Assembly (NCBI GenBank): GCA_039029455.1
Contig: JBCCGE010000028.1
Coordinates: 1 to 38,373 of the forward strand
Reading direction: 5' to 3'
From: JBCCGE01 sp039029455
GTDB lineage: Bacteria > Pseudomonadota > Gammaproteobacteria > Arenicellales > Poriferihabitantaceae
Length of the DNA stretch: 38,373 nucleotides
Part shown: positions 24,138 to 32,608 of the stretch, piece after piece
Position numbering within the stretch: position 1 is the stretch's first letter
Layout: each line of letters opens with the position of its first letter
The notes under the pieces: model-generated
Seen by the model: the letters and a program-made list of their open reading frames with translations, nothing else
Databases searched by the model: none
What the model was told of the DNA's origin: nothing
Position numbers and translations under genes: made by a program

Positions 24138-24244
24138 GTTGCTTCGCTGAATATGTTGCGTCTACCGACAACCCATAAGTTGCGCGGGGCGCGGATCATA
24201 GGAAAAATTTGCCGTTTTATCAACCGCTAACGCGATATTAACAT

Positions 24245-24270
24245 ATCTATCTATCACATGATAGATAGAT
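24245..24270. repeat. Perfect 12-bp GATA-type inverted repeat downstream of rho
   Basis: ATCTATCTATCA and TGATAGATAGAT are exact reverse complements separated by only CA, and each arm is itself made of tandem GATA/TATC units. It lies 8 bp past the rho stop, between rho and rpmE. Flanking sequence is not T-rich on either strand, so it is not a standard terminator. It may be a regulator-binding site for rpmE or a replication-slippage palindrome. Confidence 0.8.
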
Positions 24271-24277
24271 GAAGATA

Positions 24278-25540
24278 CTATCGGTTCATGGACTTGATAA
24301 ATTCGTCGTTACTCTTGGTTGCTTTGAGTTTATCAATCAGAAATTCGGCCGCCTGCAGATCGTCCATTGGGTGCAACAGCTTCCTCAGCAACCACACTTT
24401 TTGCAGCTCAGCCGGATCTGTAAGCAGTTCTTCTCGACGAGTGCCCGAGCGATTTATATTCATTGCGGGATAGACGCGTTTTTCTGCGATGCGGCGATCC
24501 AGATGAATTTCCATGTTGCCGGTTCCTTTGAACTCCTCATAAATTACATCATCCATTTTCGATCCTGTATCGATCAATGCGGTCGCAAGTATGGTCAGGC
24601 TGCCACCCTCTTCAATATTTCTCGCCGCACCGAAAAACCGCTTCGGTCGCTGCAGCGCATTGGCATCCACACCGCCAGTCAGAACTTTCCCGGATGCAGG
24701 CGCCACCGTATTGTAGGCCCGCGCCAGACGGGTTATTGAATCGAGCAAAATGACAACGTCCTTTTTATGTTCAACCAGTCGCTTGGCCTTCTCAATCACC
24801 ATCTCAGCGACCTGGACGTGTCGCGATGCGGGCTCATCAAATGTGGAAGACACCACTTCGCCGCGGACGGTGCGCTGCATTTCAGTGACTTCTTCCGGTC
24901 GTTCGTCGATCAGCAGAACCATCAGCATGACTTCCGGGTTAAGCGCCATAATTGACTGCGCAATCTGTTGCAACATCACTGTTTTACCCGTTTTTGGTGC
25001 AGACACAATCAGACCACGCTGTCCTTTACCAATCGGCGCAATCAAATCAATAACACGGCCAGTCAAATCCTCTGTAGAACCGTTTTCCCGCTCAAGTCGT
25101 AGTCGCTCATCCGGATGAAGTGGAGTCAGGTTTTCAAACAGAATCTTCTTTTTGGCTTCTTCCGGCGGTTGAAAATTAATCTGCTCTACTTTGAGCAAAG
25201 CAAAATATCTCTCCGAGTCTTTTGGCGGTCTGACCTGACCGGAAACCGTATCCCCTGTTCGCAGGCTGAAACGTCTGATCTGACTTGGCGACATATAGAT
25301 GTCGTCCGGACCCGCCAGGTAGGACGAGCTGGCCGAGCGAAGAAACCCAAATCCATCCTGCAGGATTTCAACCACACCCTCCCCCATGATTTTCTCACCT
25401 TTGCGGGCGAGCGCCTTGAGAATCGCGAATGTCTGATCCTGCTTTCTAAGGCGGGTGATATTGTCAAGACGCAGAGTCTTGGCGAGTTCCATTAGTTCAG
25501 TGGGTGATTTGGATTTGAGTTCTGTGAGACTGGTAGCCAT
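24278..25540 (-). CDS. rho: Transcription termination factor Rho
   Basis: A 420-residue Rho, one residue longer than E. coli Rho. N-terminal RNA-binding region with DGFGFLRS at 62-69 and YLAGPDDIYMSPSQIRRF; Walker A APKTGKT at 181-187; Walker B VLLIDERPEE; the Q-loop and R-loop region GKVLTGGVDANALQRPKRFFGAARN; and the conserved NRSGTRREELL. It is the hexameric RNA helicase that ends transcription. ATG at 25540 agrees with homologues although no Shine-Dalgarno precedes it. Rho normally represses its own transcription by termination in its leader. Confidence 0.98.
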   Translation of the reverse strand: MATSLTELKSKSPTELMELAKTLRLDNITRLRKQDQTFAILKALARKGEKIMGEGVVEILQDGFGFLRSASSSYLAGPDDIYMSPSQIRRFSLRTGDTVSGQVRPPKDSERYFALLKVEQINFQPPEEAKKKILFENLTPLHPDERLRLERENGSTEDLTGRVIDLIAPIGKGQRGLIVSAPKTGKTVMLQQIAQSIMALNPEVMLMVLLIDERPEEVTEMQRTVRGEVVSSTFDEPASRHVQVAEMVIEKAKRLVEHKKDVVILLDSITRLARAYNTVAPASGKVLTGGVDANALQRPKRFFGAARNIEEGGSLTILATALIDTGSKMDDVIYEEFKGTGNMEIHLDRRIAEKRVYPAMNINRSGTRREELLTDPAELQKVWLLRKLLHPMDDLQAAEFLIDKLKATKSNDEFIKSMNR

Positions 25541-25569
25541 GATGATGGAAGAGAGGGAGGGTGAAGTAT
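25541..25569 (-). promoter_or_regulatory. G-less, C-rich segment directly before the rho start
   Basis: The 29 nt of mRNA just before the rho ATG contain no G and are rich in C and U (core CCCTCCCTCTCTTCC). Such C-rich, G-poor, unstructured RNA is what Rho binds (rut-like). It also means the gene lacks a Shine-Dalgarno sequence. This fits autogenous control of Rho, but function is inferred. Confidence 0.4.
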
Positions 25570-26105
25570 CTTGAATGTATGTTGAATGATTGCGTCATCG
25601 GTACTGATGCGCTTTAGAGTCAAATCCAACGCCCCCTTCCGCTACTGAATTGCGCCTACCGTGCGCCTCGGAATCGATTGGAAAAACGTTGGGTTTAATC
25701 GCGAAACCCAAAACATCTGGTTCACGCGTAAATGGAAGCCGTCTACTGGTATCCTAAAGGAGTTATATGGGCCTGCACTCAGGACTGAGAGCAAACCTGA
25801 TTTTTCGTAATCATAAATTGGGAAAGCCCCGTTGTCTACTGTTTTTCAACAGCAGTTTACAATTGACGCCGGGCGGTGACGGCGCAGAATCCAATGCTGT
25901 GAAACGCCGACATTCCGGCGAATTCCTGTTGCTTTGTCCGGTCCAGACGCCGGGTTGATCGAAACTGCGCACTGCCGTTCTCGTCATATTTCCCTGAAAC
26001 CTAAGCTTTAATTCAGCAGAGCTTTATCCCGATCGGGAGTATTCTCAAATACATTGCGGTCTTCCGCGGAATTTATTGCGGATTGTGAAAACCGGGTACT
26101 TCTGT
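25541..26105. other. Long rho leader and trxA-rho intergenic region
   Basis: These 565 bp between trxA and rho (both minus) hold no confidently called gene. Features seen: the G-less segment at the rho start; a hairpin GGGTTT (25691-25696) / AAACCC (25704-25709); a short stem CGCCG (25905-25909) / CGGCG (25916-25920); a 10-bp palindrome TTCCGCGGAA; and a plus-strand frame 25767-25958 preceded by AAGGAG. A long leader is usual for autoregulated rho. Confidence 0.5.
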
Positions 26106-26432
26106 TCAGGCAATGCTTGAATCGATGAACTCAGCCAATTGCGACTTTGATACCGCGCCGACTTTGGTCGCCTCCACATTGCCACCCTTGAAAATCATCA
26201 GAGTCGGAATACCGCGAATGTTATACTTCGGCGGTGTTTCAGGGTTGTCGTCGATATTCAGCTTCACAACCTTGATTTTGTCGCCATACTCTTCCGACAA
26301 CTCGTCAAGTATCGGGGCAATCATTTTGCAGGGACCGCACCATTCTGCCCAGTAATCAATCAGAACCGGTTCATTTGAATTCAAGACTTCAGTCTCGAAT
26401 GACTCATCGCTAACATGTACTACTTTGCTCAT
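26106..26432 (-). CDS. trxA: Thioredoxin 1
   Basis: A 108-residue thioredoxin with the active site WCGPCK (C32, C35), the buried aspartate D26 and the cis-proline in GIPTLMIF. Length and motifs match E. coli TrxA. It reduces disulfides in cytoplasmic proteins. It sits between rhlB (divergent) and rho, the conserved gammaproteobacterial order. Promoters for trxA and rhlB must lie in the 451-bp gap to the right. Confidence 0.97.
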   Translation of the reverse strand: MSKVVHVSDESFETEVLNSNEPVLIDYWAEWCGPCKMIAPILDELSEEYGDKIKVVKLNIDDNPETPPKYNIRGIPTLMIFKGGNVEATKVGAVSKSQLAEFIDSSIA

Positions 26433-26883
26433 TCTGCTCTCGGAAACGTTAAAAATTCAGGTGCGAAAGGTGTAAAAATCTATATAGTGAACGCATATAG
26501 GGTATAAACGGCGTGGGCCCGACACCCCAAAACCAATGCTAACCGTAATCATTGATACACAATTTCTATCGACAATTTTGTAGATGCACTCGACATATGG
26601 TGACCGAGACTGTGAATTTAAACCACCAAATCAGTCAATTATGCAGCGGGCGTCCACGATCAGGGTAACATGTAAATTTACGACGTAAACTGACGGCTCG
26701 AACTGACGGTCATTCGATATCTCTCGGCATCTGCTGTCGCCTGATTCCCCGAATCATCCCCAATTATAGTCGTTATAAACCGCGCAAGCGCTACACTGAA
26801 CTGAATTAATTCAAACCAAACTAAAGATCCCCATTGAACTCCACCGGCTACAGATACAGGGATCAGAAGCAACTTTAGAAGAA
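26433..26883. other. Divergent trxA / rhlB promoter region
   Basis: This 451-bp gap separates divergent starts. No gene is supported. On the minus strand TTTATA and TATATA, 16 bp apart, lie about 55 bp upstream of trxA and could be a promoter, with a poor -35. For rhlB only a weak TTATAA near 26774 was seen. No strong hairpin was noticed. Confidence 0.4.
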
Positions 26884-28407
26884 ATGTCTGAAAAACACCT
26901 CACTGATAAAAAATTTAGCGAATTTCCACTGGACGACCGACTCCAGAATGGGATTCGTGCAGCTGGGTTCGAGTTTTGTACGCCTATTCAGGCCGCGAGT
27001 CTGCCTGCAGCGCTTGAAGGCAAAGATGTTGCCGGACAGGCCCAGACCGGAACTGGAAAAACTGTCGCGTTTTTGCTGGCCTGTTGCCATCACCTGTTGA
27101 CAAACCCACCCGCTGAGTCGAGACAGATCAGTCAACCCAGAGCACTGATTCTGGCGCCAACTCGGGAACTTGCGATCCAGATATTCGAGGACGCCGGACC
27201 ACTGATCCAGTTTACCGGACTGACCGCGGGTCTGGTCTATGGAGGCACCGGGTACGATGAACAAAAAAAGATGCTGCAAAACGGCACTGATATTCTCATT
27301 GGCACTCCCGGTCGGTTAATAGATTACTACAAACAGGGCTTATTCGATCTGAAACAGGCCCAGGTCGCCATCATGGATGAGGCGGATCGGATGTTTGATC
27401 TGGGTTTCATCAAAGACATTCGCTACCTCCTCAGAAAAATGCCGCCGGCGGTGGAGCGTCTTAATCTGCTCTATTCAGCAACGCTGTCTTTCCGGGTTAT
27501 GGAGTTGGCTTATGAACATATGAATGATCCTGAAGAGATCAAAATCGATGCAGATGTGCGGGTGGCCGATCAAATCAAAGAGGTTTCTTACTATCCTTCG
27601 CAAGTTGAGAAACTGCCGTTGCTGATCAACCTGCTTAAAGAGGTTGATGAGGAACGTGCACTGGTTTTTGTCAATACACGGATTGCGGCTGAAACCGTCT
27701 CTCAAACCCTGAAGGCAAATGGTGTCAGTAATGCCGCACTTTCAGGTGAAGTTCCGCAGAAGAAACGTGAACGCCTGCTGGAATCATTTAAACAGGGCAA
27801 TACCCGCGTGCTGGTCGCGACCGATGTGGCGGCAAGAGGTCTGCATATCCCGGAAGTAAAGCACGTCTACAACTATGATTTGCCGCAGGACGCTGAGGAT
27901 TATGTGCACCGTATCGGCAGAACCGCACGTGCGGGCGCAAGCGGAGAAGCGATCAGTTTCATCTGCGAGAAATATGCCTATTCGATTATGGAAATCGAGG
28001 AATATATTGGACATTCACTGCCAAAACTCGCGGTGACCCCCGATTTGATCACCGAAATTGTGCAGCCAAAAATAGAATCATCTCGGAAAAAGACCGGCAG
28101 AGATAAAAAAGACAAAAGACATGCTGAAAAAAGCCCGTCAGGTCGCAAGATGCGAGACGTTACGAAGACTCCGGCTCTATCCGATCCGCCACCACCAATA
28201 CGCAATAAAGACACCGCCGTTTCTGATCAGTCTGACAAACCTGTCGCAGAAACTCCGCCTGCAGTTTCCGAAACTCAGACCGAATCGAAAGCCGAACCAA
28301 AACCAATTTCTAAAAACCCGGTAAAAACCGAACAGGCGCCTTTAAAACGCGTTCCAAATACTGTGAGGTTCAGCCGAAAGTTCGGAGAGGTTCCGTTGGT
28401 AGGTTGA
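26884..28407 (+). CDS. rhlB: ATP-dependent RNA helicase RhlB
   Basis: A 507-residue DEAD-box helicase: Q-motif with FCTPIQA, motif I AQTGTGKT at 53-60, PTREL, DEAD at 165-168, SAT at 198-200 and the C-terminal ATDVAARGLHIP and HRIGRTAR motifs. The start MSEKHLTDKKFSEF and GYDEQ..LIGTPGRLIDY are RhlB-like, and rhlB next to trxA-rho is its normal position. RhlB works with RNase E in the RNA degradosome. The tail after about residue 395 is roughly 110 residues, Lys/Pro/Glu-rich and probably disordered, longer than in E. coli; it may bind RNA or RNase E. Confidence 0.95.
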   Translation: MSEKHLTDKKFSEFPLDDRLQNGIRAAGFEFCTPIQAASLPAALEGKDVAGQAQTGTGKTVAFLLACCHHLLTNPPAESRQISQPRALILAPTRELAIQIFEDAGPLIQFTGLTAGLVYGGTGYDEQKKMLQNGTDILIGTPGRLIDYYKQGLFDLKQAQVAIMDEADRMFDLGFIKDIRYLLRKMPPAVERLNLLYSATLSFRVMELAYEHMNDPEEIKIDADVRVADQIKEVSYYPSQVEKLPLLINLLKEVDEERALVFVNTRIAAETVSQTLKANGVSNAALSGEVPQKKRERLLESFKQGNTRVLVATDVAARGLHIPEVKHVYNYDLPQDAEDYVHRIGRTARAGASGEAISFICEKYAYSIMEIEEYIGHSLPKLAVTPDLITEIVQPKIESSRKKTGRDKKDKRHAEKSPSGRKMRDVTKTPALSDPPPPIRNKDTAVSDQSDKPVAETPPAVSETQTESKAEPKPISKNPVKTEQAPLKRVPNTVRFSRKFGEVPLVG

Positions 28408-28731
28408 TTTAGTGCGGTCTGCCGCCACAACCCGAATATTTCATGAACGTCCGGATTTGAGCGCCAAACTCCCTGCGCTTATTGGGTGTTCGGTGGGCTG
28501 AAACCGCAATACACGTTAGCCATTAACGCATTTTCGGGTCATGCAAATCGGCAAAGTATTTCAGGTTAGTGAGATACGCCCTTGACTGGCACCTGTCGGC
28601 GTTATATTCCGTTAAATGCCTGAGAAGAGAATCAGACGGCCACTGCAGTTTTATCGATGGCAAACGAGTGGAGCAGTTTTGTGCCGAAAGACCGCGTTCG
28701 CTGTTGCCAGACCCGGAATTGTGCGACCCAA
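28408..28731. other. Intergenic region between rhlB and a convergent porin-like gene
   Basis: These 324 bp contain no supported gene. A GTG-started plus-strand frame (28569-28760) runs into the opposite gene and has no recognisable product. A short stem AGCGC/GCGCT near 28460-28478 could be a weak terminator for rhlB. Confidence 0.45.
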
Positions 28732-29895
28732 TTAAAACCGTTTTTCCGCGCCGATTGTGAGCCGGGTCGATTCCTGAGAAATTGATCGGCTCTCAACATC
28801 TTTACCCATCAGTTCAACACCAAATTTGGTACTCGGCCACGGACTCCAGGAATACCCGAGATGTATGGTATCCAGCGTATCAATAGCTCCTGTCTGCTGG
28901 CTATCCTGAGAACGATAGTGGTTCAACTCCAGATGCAGATTGCCGCTGTCATTCAATGCATAATTAATTCGCGGATTAATCATGATCGAATCTCCCTGAG
29001 CAAGGTGAGACCCCGACGGCATTTCGTCTCCCAGTCGACCCAGAAGAAGATGATCAATTCCATTGCCAACGGTCACACTGAGGGCGGCAAAAACGTCTCC
29101 AAATTGCCAGCCTCCGGACATGTTCAAACCCCAGCCCGAATCATTCTGAACAGAAGCATCACGGGAGTCCTGCTGGGAGCCCAGAGCCGAGAACCGGTAT
29201 TGGCCGCCGCCGTTACTTGATTCCCGGTCCAGTGACATCACCACGGTGCGACCATCGTTATCTTCCATGAGCTCGTCCATCTTTGAGTCGAACGAGTAAT
29301 CATCTTCCAGAGAGAACGACAATCCCTGACCGTTCGTCCATCGAATTTGCTGAGCGGTTGGTGCCGGCTTAAGTGTGGAGAAAATTTCTGTTTGGCCCGG
29401 ACCTGCAAGTACGTCCTGAAAATTAGACCAGTCGTTGCCGATGGAAACGGAATTTGATTTGCCGTCCCAGGTCGCCGAAAAACGTGAAACATCTGCTGCG
29501 TCGCGCCCACCAGACCTCAAATAACCCAACATCAGGCGATCCAGATTGTATCCGTCGTCAACAGCGGCAGAATCGCTATCCTCAATTGTCCATTCGGAAG
29601 ACAATCGCAACAAACCAAGATTGTTCAGATTCACGTCCGACTCTCCTGTCAGAGTCAGGGACCTCGAAAACAACTGGTTATCTGTGACCTGATTAAACCC
29701 CAGATCGTCAATGGTCTGGGGATCGTCCGCAAGACTCACTGATAGGGGTAGCAAACCCGCAGCAACCATGCAGAAAAATTTGACCAAACCGGGGAGGAGT
29801 CCTTGGGGTTCGCGCGGCAGCACTGATGATGGTGTCCGTTCTTTCAGCGAACACCGACTGGATGAACAGCAAAAATATTTGCGTTTTGACAACAT
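28732..29895 (-). CDS. Outer-membrane beta-barrel protein (porin-like)
   Basis: The frame encodes 387 residues. The mature region begins after a signal peptide that ends SVSLA-DD. The rest is amphipathic beta strands with alternating aromatic residues (YRFSALGS, LGYSWSPWPSTKFGVELMG) and ends with a terminal phenylalanine (TIGAEKRF), the usual Bam-recognition signal. Strand number looks like a barrel of medium size. It may belong to the DcaP/porin-like group, but this is not certain. The ATG at 29895 leaves a 36-residue Cys/Ser/basic stretch before the signal; a TTG at 29787 preceded by AAGGA gives a tidy signal peptide and is a good alternative start. A sigma70-like promoter is at 29937-29966. 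Confidence 0.75.
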   Translation of the reverse strand: MLSKRKYFCCSSSRCSLKERTPSSVLPREPQGLLPGLVKFFCMVAAGLLPLSVSLADDPQTIDDLGFNQVTDNQLFSRSLTLTGESDVNLNNLGLLRLSSEWTIEDSDSAAVDDGYNLDRLMLGYLRSGGRDAADVSRFSATWDGKSNSVSIGNDWSNFQDVLAGPGQTEIFSTLKPAPTAQQIRWTNGQGLSFSLEDDYSFDSKMDELMEDNDGRTVVMSLDRESSNGGGQYRFSALGSQQDSRDASVQNDSGWGLNMSGGWQFGDVFAALSVTVGNGIDHLLLGRLGDEMPSGSHLAQGDSIMINPRINYALNDSGNLHLELNHYRSQDSQQTGAIDTLDTIHLGYSWSPWPSTKFGVELMGKDVESRSISQESTRLTIGAEKRF

Positions 29896-29936
29896 ATGCG
29901 CCCTGAATCAGAGCATTTCCCCATTAACTATTCGTA

Positions 29937-29966
29937 AGTATACCGTTTTTTGACAAATTATGTCCA
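29937..29966 (-). promoter_or_regulatory. Sigma70-type promoter for the porin-like gene
   Basis: On the minus strand TGGACA (29966-29961) and TATACT (29942-29937) are separated by 18 bp; each differs from consensus by one base. It lies 41 bp upstream of the ATG at 29895. This is one of the best promoter matches in the window. Confidence 0.55.
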
Positions 29967-30034
29967 CAGAATTTACGCGTATTTTCCTGTAAAAACAGTC
30001 GAATACCGCCTTTTTTAACCCTTTTTTTATCAAA

Positions 30035-31747
30035 TTACCTCGTAACCCGGGTTCGAACCAGAATTTCAATTCGCCGATTCAATCGACGCCCTTCGCTGCT
30101 GCCGTTGTCTGCAATCGGATGGCGAGACCCAAATCCGACGGCACGTATATCTGAATCTGCTATGCCCACTGACACCAATGCGTCCCGAACCGCGAGTGCG
30201 CGACGCTCGCTCAGTAACACGTTCGCCGCTTCGTCGCCTCTTGAATCCGTGTGGCCGGCTACGAAAAATTCAAAATCCTGACAATTCAGCATCGCCGCGA
30301 GAAACAAATCGAGTTTCGCGATCGCACTCTCTCCCAGTTCAGCGCTGCCGGAGTCAAACTCAACAGGATTGTCTAACAGCAGTGCCGTAATTTCATCCTG
30401 GCACGACCGCAGTTTCTCGTCCATTTCAAGCTCCGAAACCACATTATCGTTTGTCGTAGTTCTATCTGCCTGATTATCCGGTGGATTATTATCTTTGGGA
30501 TCCGATTCTGACTGAGGATCAGCAGGACTCTCTTCAACCGCCACAATCGCGCTTTCTGAATCGATTGGGCCGCTAGCATCCGCATCGATTTCTGCAGCGT
30601 TTCCGAGATCGGATTCTTCAGCAGCGATGGGCTCAGGAGAGTCCTCGACCAGAACCGGCGCTAAAGTCTGTTCATCGCTTACCTGAATGCCGGCCCCATT
30701 CGCAACGATTGATGATTCGGGTACCAATACTTCTGTTACCTCGCGATCTGAACGAGGGGTTTCCGTGGTCTGGTTGGCCGCAGCAGCTTGGCCCCCGTCC
30801 GGATCCAAATCATTCGAATCGTCCGCTGCAAAATTTTTCCCGATCGTTCCGTCCACGGCAACGGTAATGTCCGCATCGATCTGGGATGCGTCTTCATCAA
30901 CCGGTACCTGAATAGATTGATCATCACCCATGGTCTGGCCAACATCTGACTTTGCCCCCTCGCTGACATCAACTGTTGCAATATGCAGGTCCTGTGAAGG
31001 TTCCGGCTCATCGCCCGGAGAAGCGGGTAGCGAATCAGGTTGCGGTCGAATTCCAACCTGATTCCTGAATATCATTCCGGAAGATTCAACCGCCATTCGA
31101 ATAGGCTCAACTGTGAAATCATAGCTTGATTGATCATCCACAAGACCCGCAATCGAGACCTGCCCTGCACCCGCGCGAATTTTCAGATTGTCAATTTGGT
31201 TGGCCACCGGAAACAGGTCGATGACGCTGTCTTGCCAGGACGAGCGCAGCACATCCGGATTGACCCTGATCAGATTCAAAACAGGAACATCGGGAAATGC
31301 CGTTTTAACGGCCAACAACCATCGGTCAACTTCATCGGTGTCAGGCGATTCACCCGTTACAACAACTTCGTTACGGCTGGACGTTTGCAGTGAAAAGAAC
31401 GGCAGGTGTTTGGCGACAATGGTTGTTTGATCCGTTATCTTGCGAACACCTTCTACGTCTCCCGACCATCGAAAGATATACTCTTTTGCAGTCCGACTCG
31501 GCACAGAACCGGTAAGAACACCGTCGCGACCGGCAAAGGTTACTTCAACATCAGCGTAGTCTCTCTGCTGCAATAGTGATCGCACATTCTGTGCGAGTTG
31601 CGACTCTATCTGCGGGCGTTCCACTACCCAGAAGACAACAAACAGCAGAATCAGCAAAAAGCACCCTGAAATCAAACCAGACTGAAGTCGGGAACGGTTA
31701 TTGTCCCGTAATTCCAGATGTTTCAGAATTTTTTTCAACGCTGACAT
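30035..31747 (-). CDS. Membrane-anchored BON/OmpA-like protein with acidic linker
   Basis: This 570-residue protein has a single N-terminal transmembrane helix (about 23-42) and no cleavable signal. Residues 44-112 and 115-230 resemble BON-like repeats (YADVEVTFAGRDGVLTGSV, then a second unit). Residues 235-440 form a low-complexity Asp/Glu/Ser/Ala/Pro linker. The C-terminus is a complete OmpA domain (about 455-567) with FDSGSAEL, GHTDSRGDE (D501) and LSERRALAV (R516), the residues that bind peptidoglycan. The layout recalls ArfA of mycobacteria (membrane helix, BON, OmpA). It may tether the inner membrane to the cell wall. Its start overlaps the mutM stop by 13 bp. Confidence 0.85.
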   Translation of the reverse strand: MSALKKILKHLELRDNNRSRLQSGLISGCFLLILLFVVFWVVERPQIESQLAQNVRSLLQQRDYADVEVTFAGRDGVLTGSVPSRTAKEYIFRWSGDVEGVRKITDQTTIVAKHLPFFSLQTSSRNEVVVTGESPDTDEVDRWLLAVKTAFPDVPVLNLIRVNPDVLRSSWQDSVIDLFPVANQIDNLKIRAGAGQVSIAGLVDDQSSYDFTVEPIRMAVESSGMIFRNQVGIRPQPDSLPASPGDEPEPSQDLHIATVDVSEGAKSDVGQTMGDDQSIQVPVDEDASQIDADITVAVDGTIGKNFAADDSNDLDPDGGQAAAANQTTETPRSDREVTEVLVPESSIVANGAGIQVSDEQTLAPVLVEDSPEPIAAEESDLGNAAEIDADASGPIDSESAIVAVEESPADPQSESDPKDNNPPDNQADRTTTNDNVVSELEMDEKLRSCQDEITALLLDNPVEFDSGSAELGESAIAKLDLFLAAMLNCQDFEFFVAGHTDSRGDEAANVLLSERRALAVRDALVSVGIADSDIRAVGFGSRHPIADNGSSEGRRLNRRIEILVRTRVTR

Positions 31748-32550
31748 GATGGGCAGTAGAACGTCGACCTTTGTGCGATCACAACATTGCGAATGACAGA
31801 GTCACAGCCGTAACAGTGTTGTCCGGAGCGGCCATAAACATTTAGTTTTTGATCAAAATATCCGGCCTGACCGTCTGCTCCCACGAAGTCCTGAAGAGTG
31901 GTACCACCCTTATCGATAGCTCGTTTAAGCACGTGTTTGATTGAAGAAACCAGAGTCGACAAACGCTTTGCGGATATTCTGCGGCCACTGCGCAGCGGGT
32001 GGATGCCGGCGCGAAACAGTGACTCCGAGGCGTATATGTTTCCGACTCCAACGACGATACGAGCGTTCATAATAATATTCTTGATTGGAGATGAACGCGC
32101 CTTTGCAAAATTTGACAAATACTCGCCGTTAAATTCGTCGCTCAATGGCTCAACACCCAGTCCACAAATTAACGGATGATCAAGCGGTTTTTCTCCGGCC
32201 CATAACAAGCAGCCAAATCGCCGCGGATCCCGGAATCTGGCTATTCCTCCCCCGGTTGTTACCAGATCGAAATGGTCGTGTTTTTCAATCTTGTCTTCTC
32301 GTTTGACTATTCTAAGTGAACCCGACATTCCGAGATGTATTAGAAATACCCCGGAGTTCACTTCGATCAGAATGTACTTGCCTCTTCGCCATATTCTCTC
32401 AACTGTTTGCTGTTGCAGAATCGATTCCAGTCCTGGCGTCACCGGCCATCTCAATCGGTTTTCGCGAACAACGAGGTTTTCTATTTCCTGCTTCAGCAAA
32501 TGCGGTCTAATCCCTCGAACAGTCGTTTCGACCTCTGGCAGTTCAGGCAT
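31735..32550 (-). CDS. mutM: Formamidopyrimidine-DNA glycosylase
   Basis: A 271-residue Fpg/MutM. P1-equivalent proline and E3 follow the initiator (MPELPEVET), K58 lies in RRGKYILIEV, and a zinc finger closes the protein (CYGCDS then YCPSCQR, cysteines C-x2-C-x16-C-x2-C). These are the catalytic and structural marks of MutM, which removes 8-oxoguanine and formamidopyrimidines from DNA. MutM-type zinc ligands exclude a plant/fungal Fpg. It is divergent from the flavoprotein gene (58 bp between starts) and overlaps the downstream OmpA-like gene, so the two share a transcript. Confidence 0.97.
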   Translation of the reverse strand: MPELPEVETTVRGIRPHLLKQEIENLVVRENRLRWPVTPGLESILQQQTVERIWRRGKYILIEVNSGVFLIHLGMSGSLRIVKREDKIEKHDHFDLVTTGGGIARFRDPRRFGCLLWAGEKPLDHPLICGLGVEPLSDEFNGEYLSNFAKARSSPIKNIIMNARIVVGVGNIYASESLFRAGIHPLRSGRRISAKRLSTLVSSIKHVLKRAIDKGGTTLQDFVGADGQAGYFDQKLNVYGRSGQHCYGCDSVIRNVVIAQRSTFYCPSCQR

Positions 32551-32608
32551 GTTTTTGAGGACGGAGAGAGATAAAATTCGGAATCTGACGCTCCGACTTT
32601 AACCCAAA

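Noticed and set aside
24241..24270. Possible CRISPR or satellite from TATC/GATA units
   Set aside because: Only a single palindrome; no spaced repeat units and no cas genes.
28569..28760. GTG-started plus-strand frame with TTGACT and TATATT nearby
   Set aside because: The two hexamers are only 15 bp apart, and the frame runs into the opposite-strand porin-like gene with no recognisable product.
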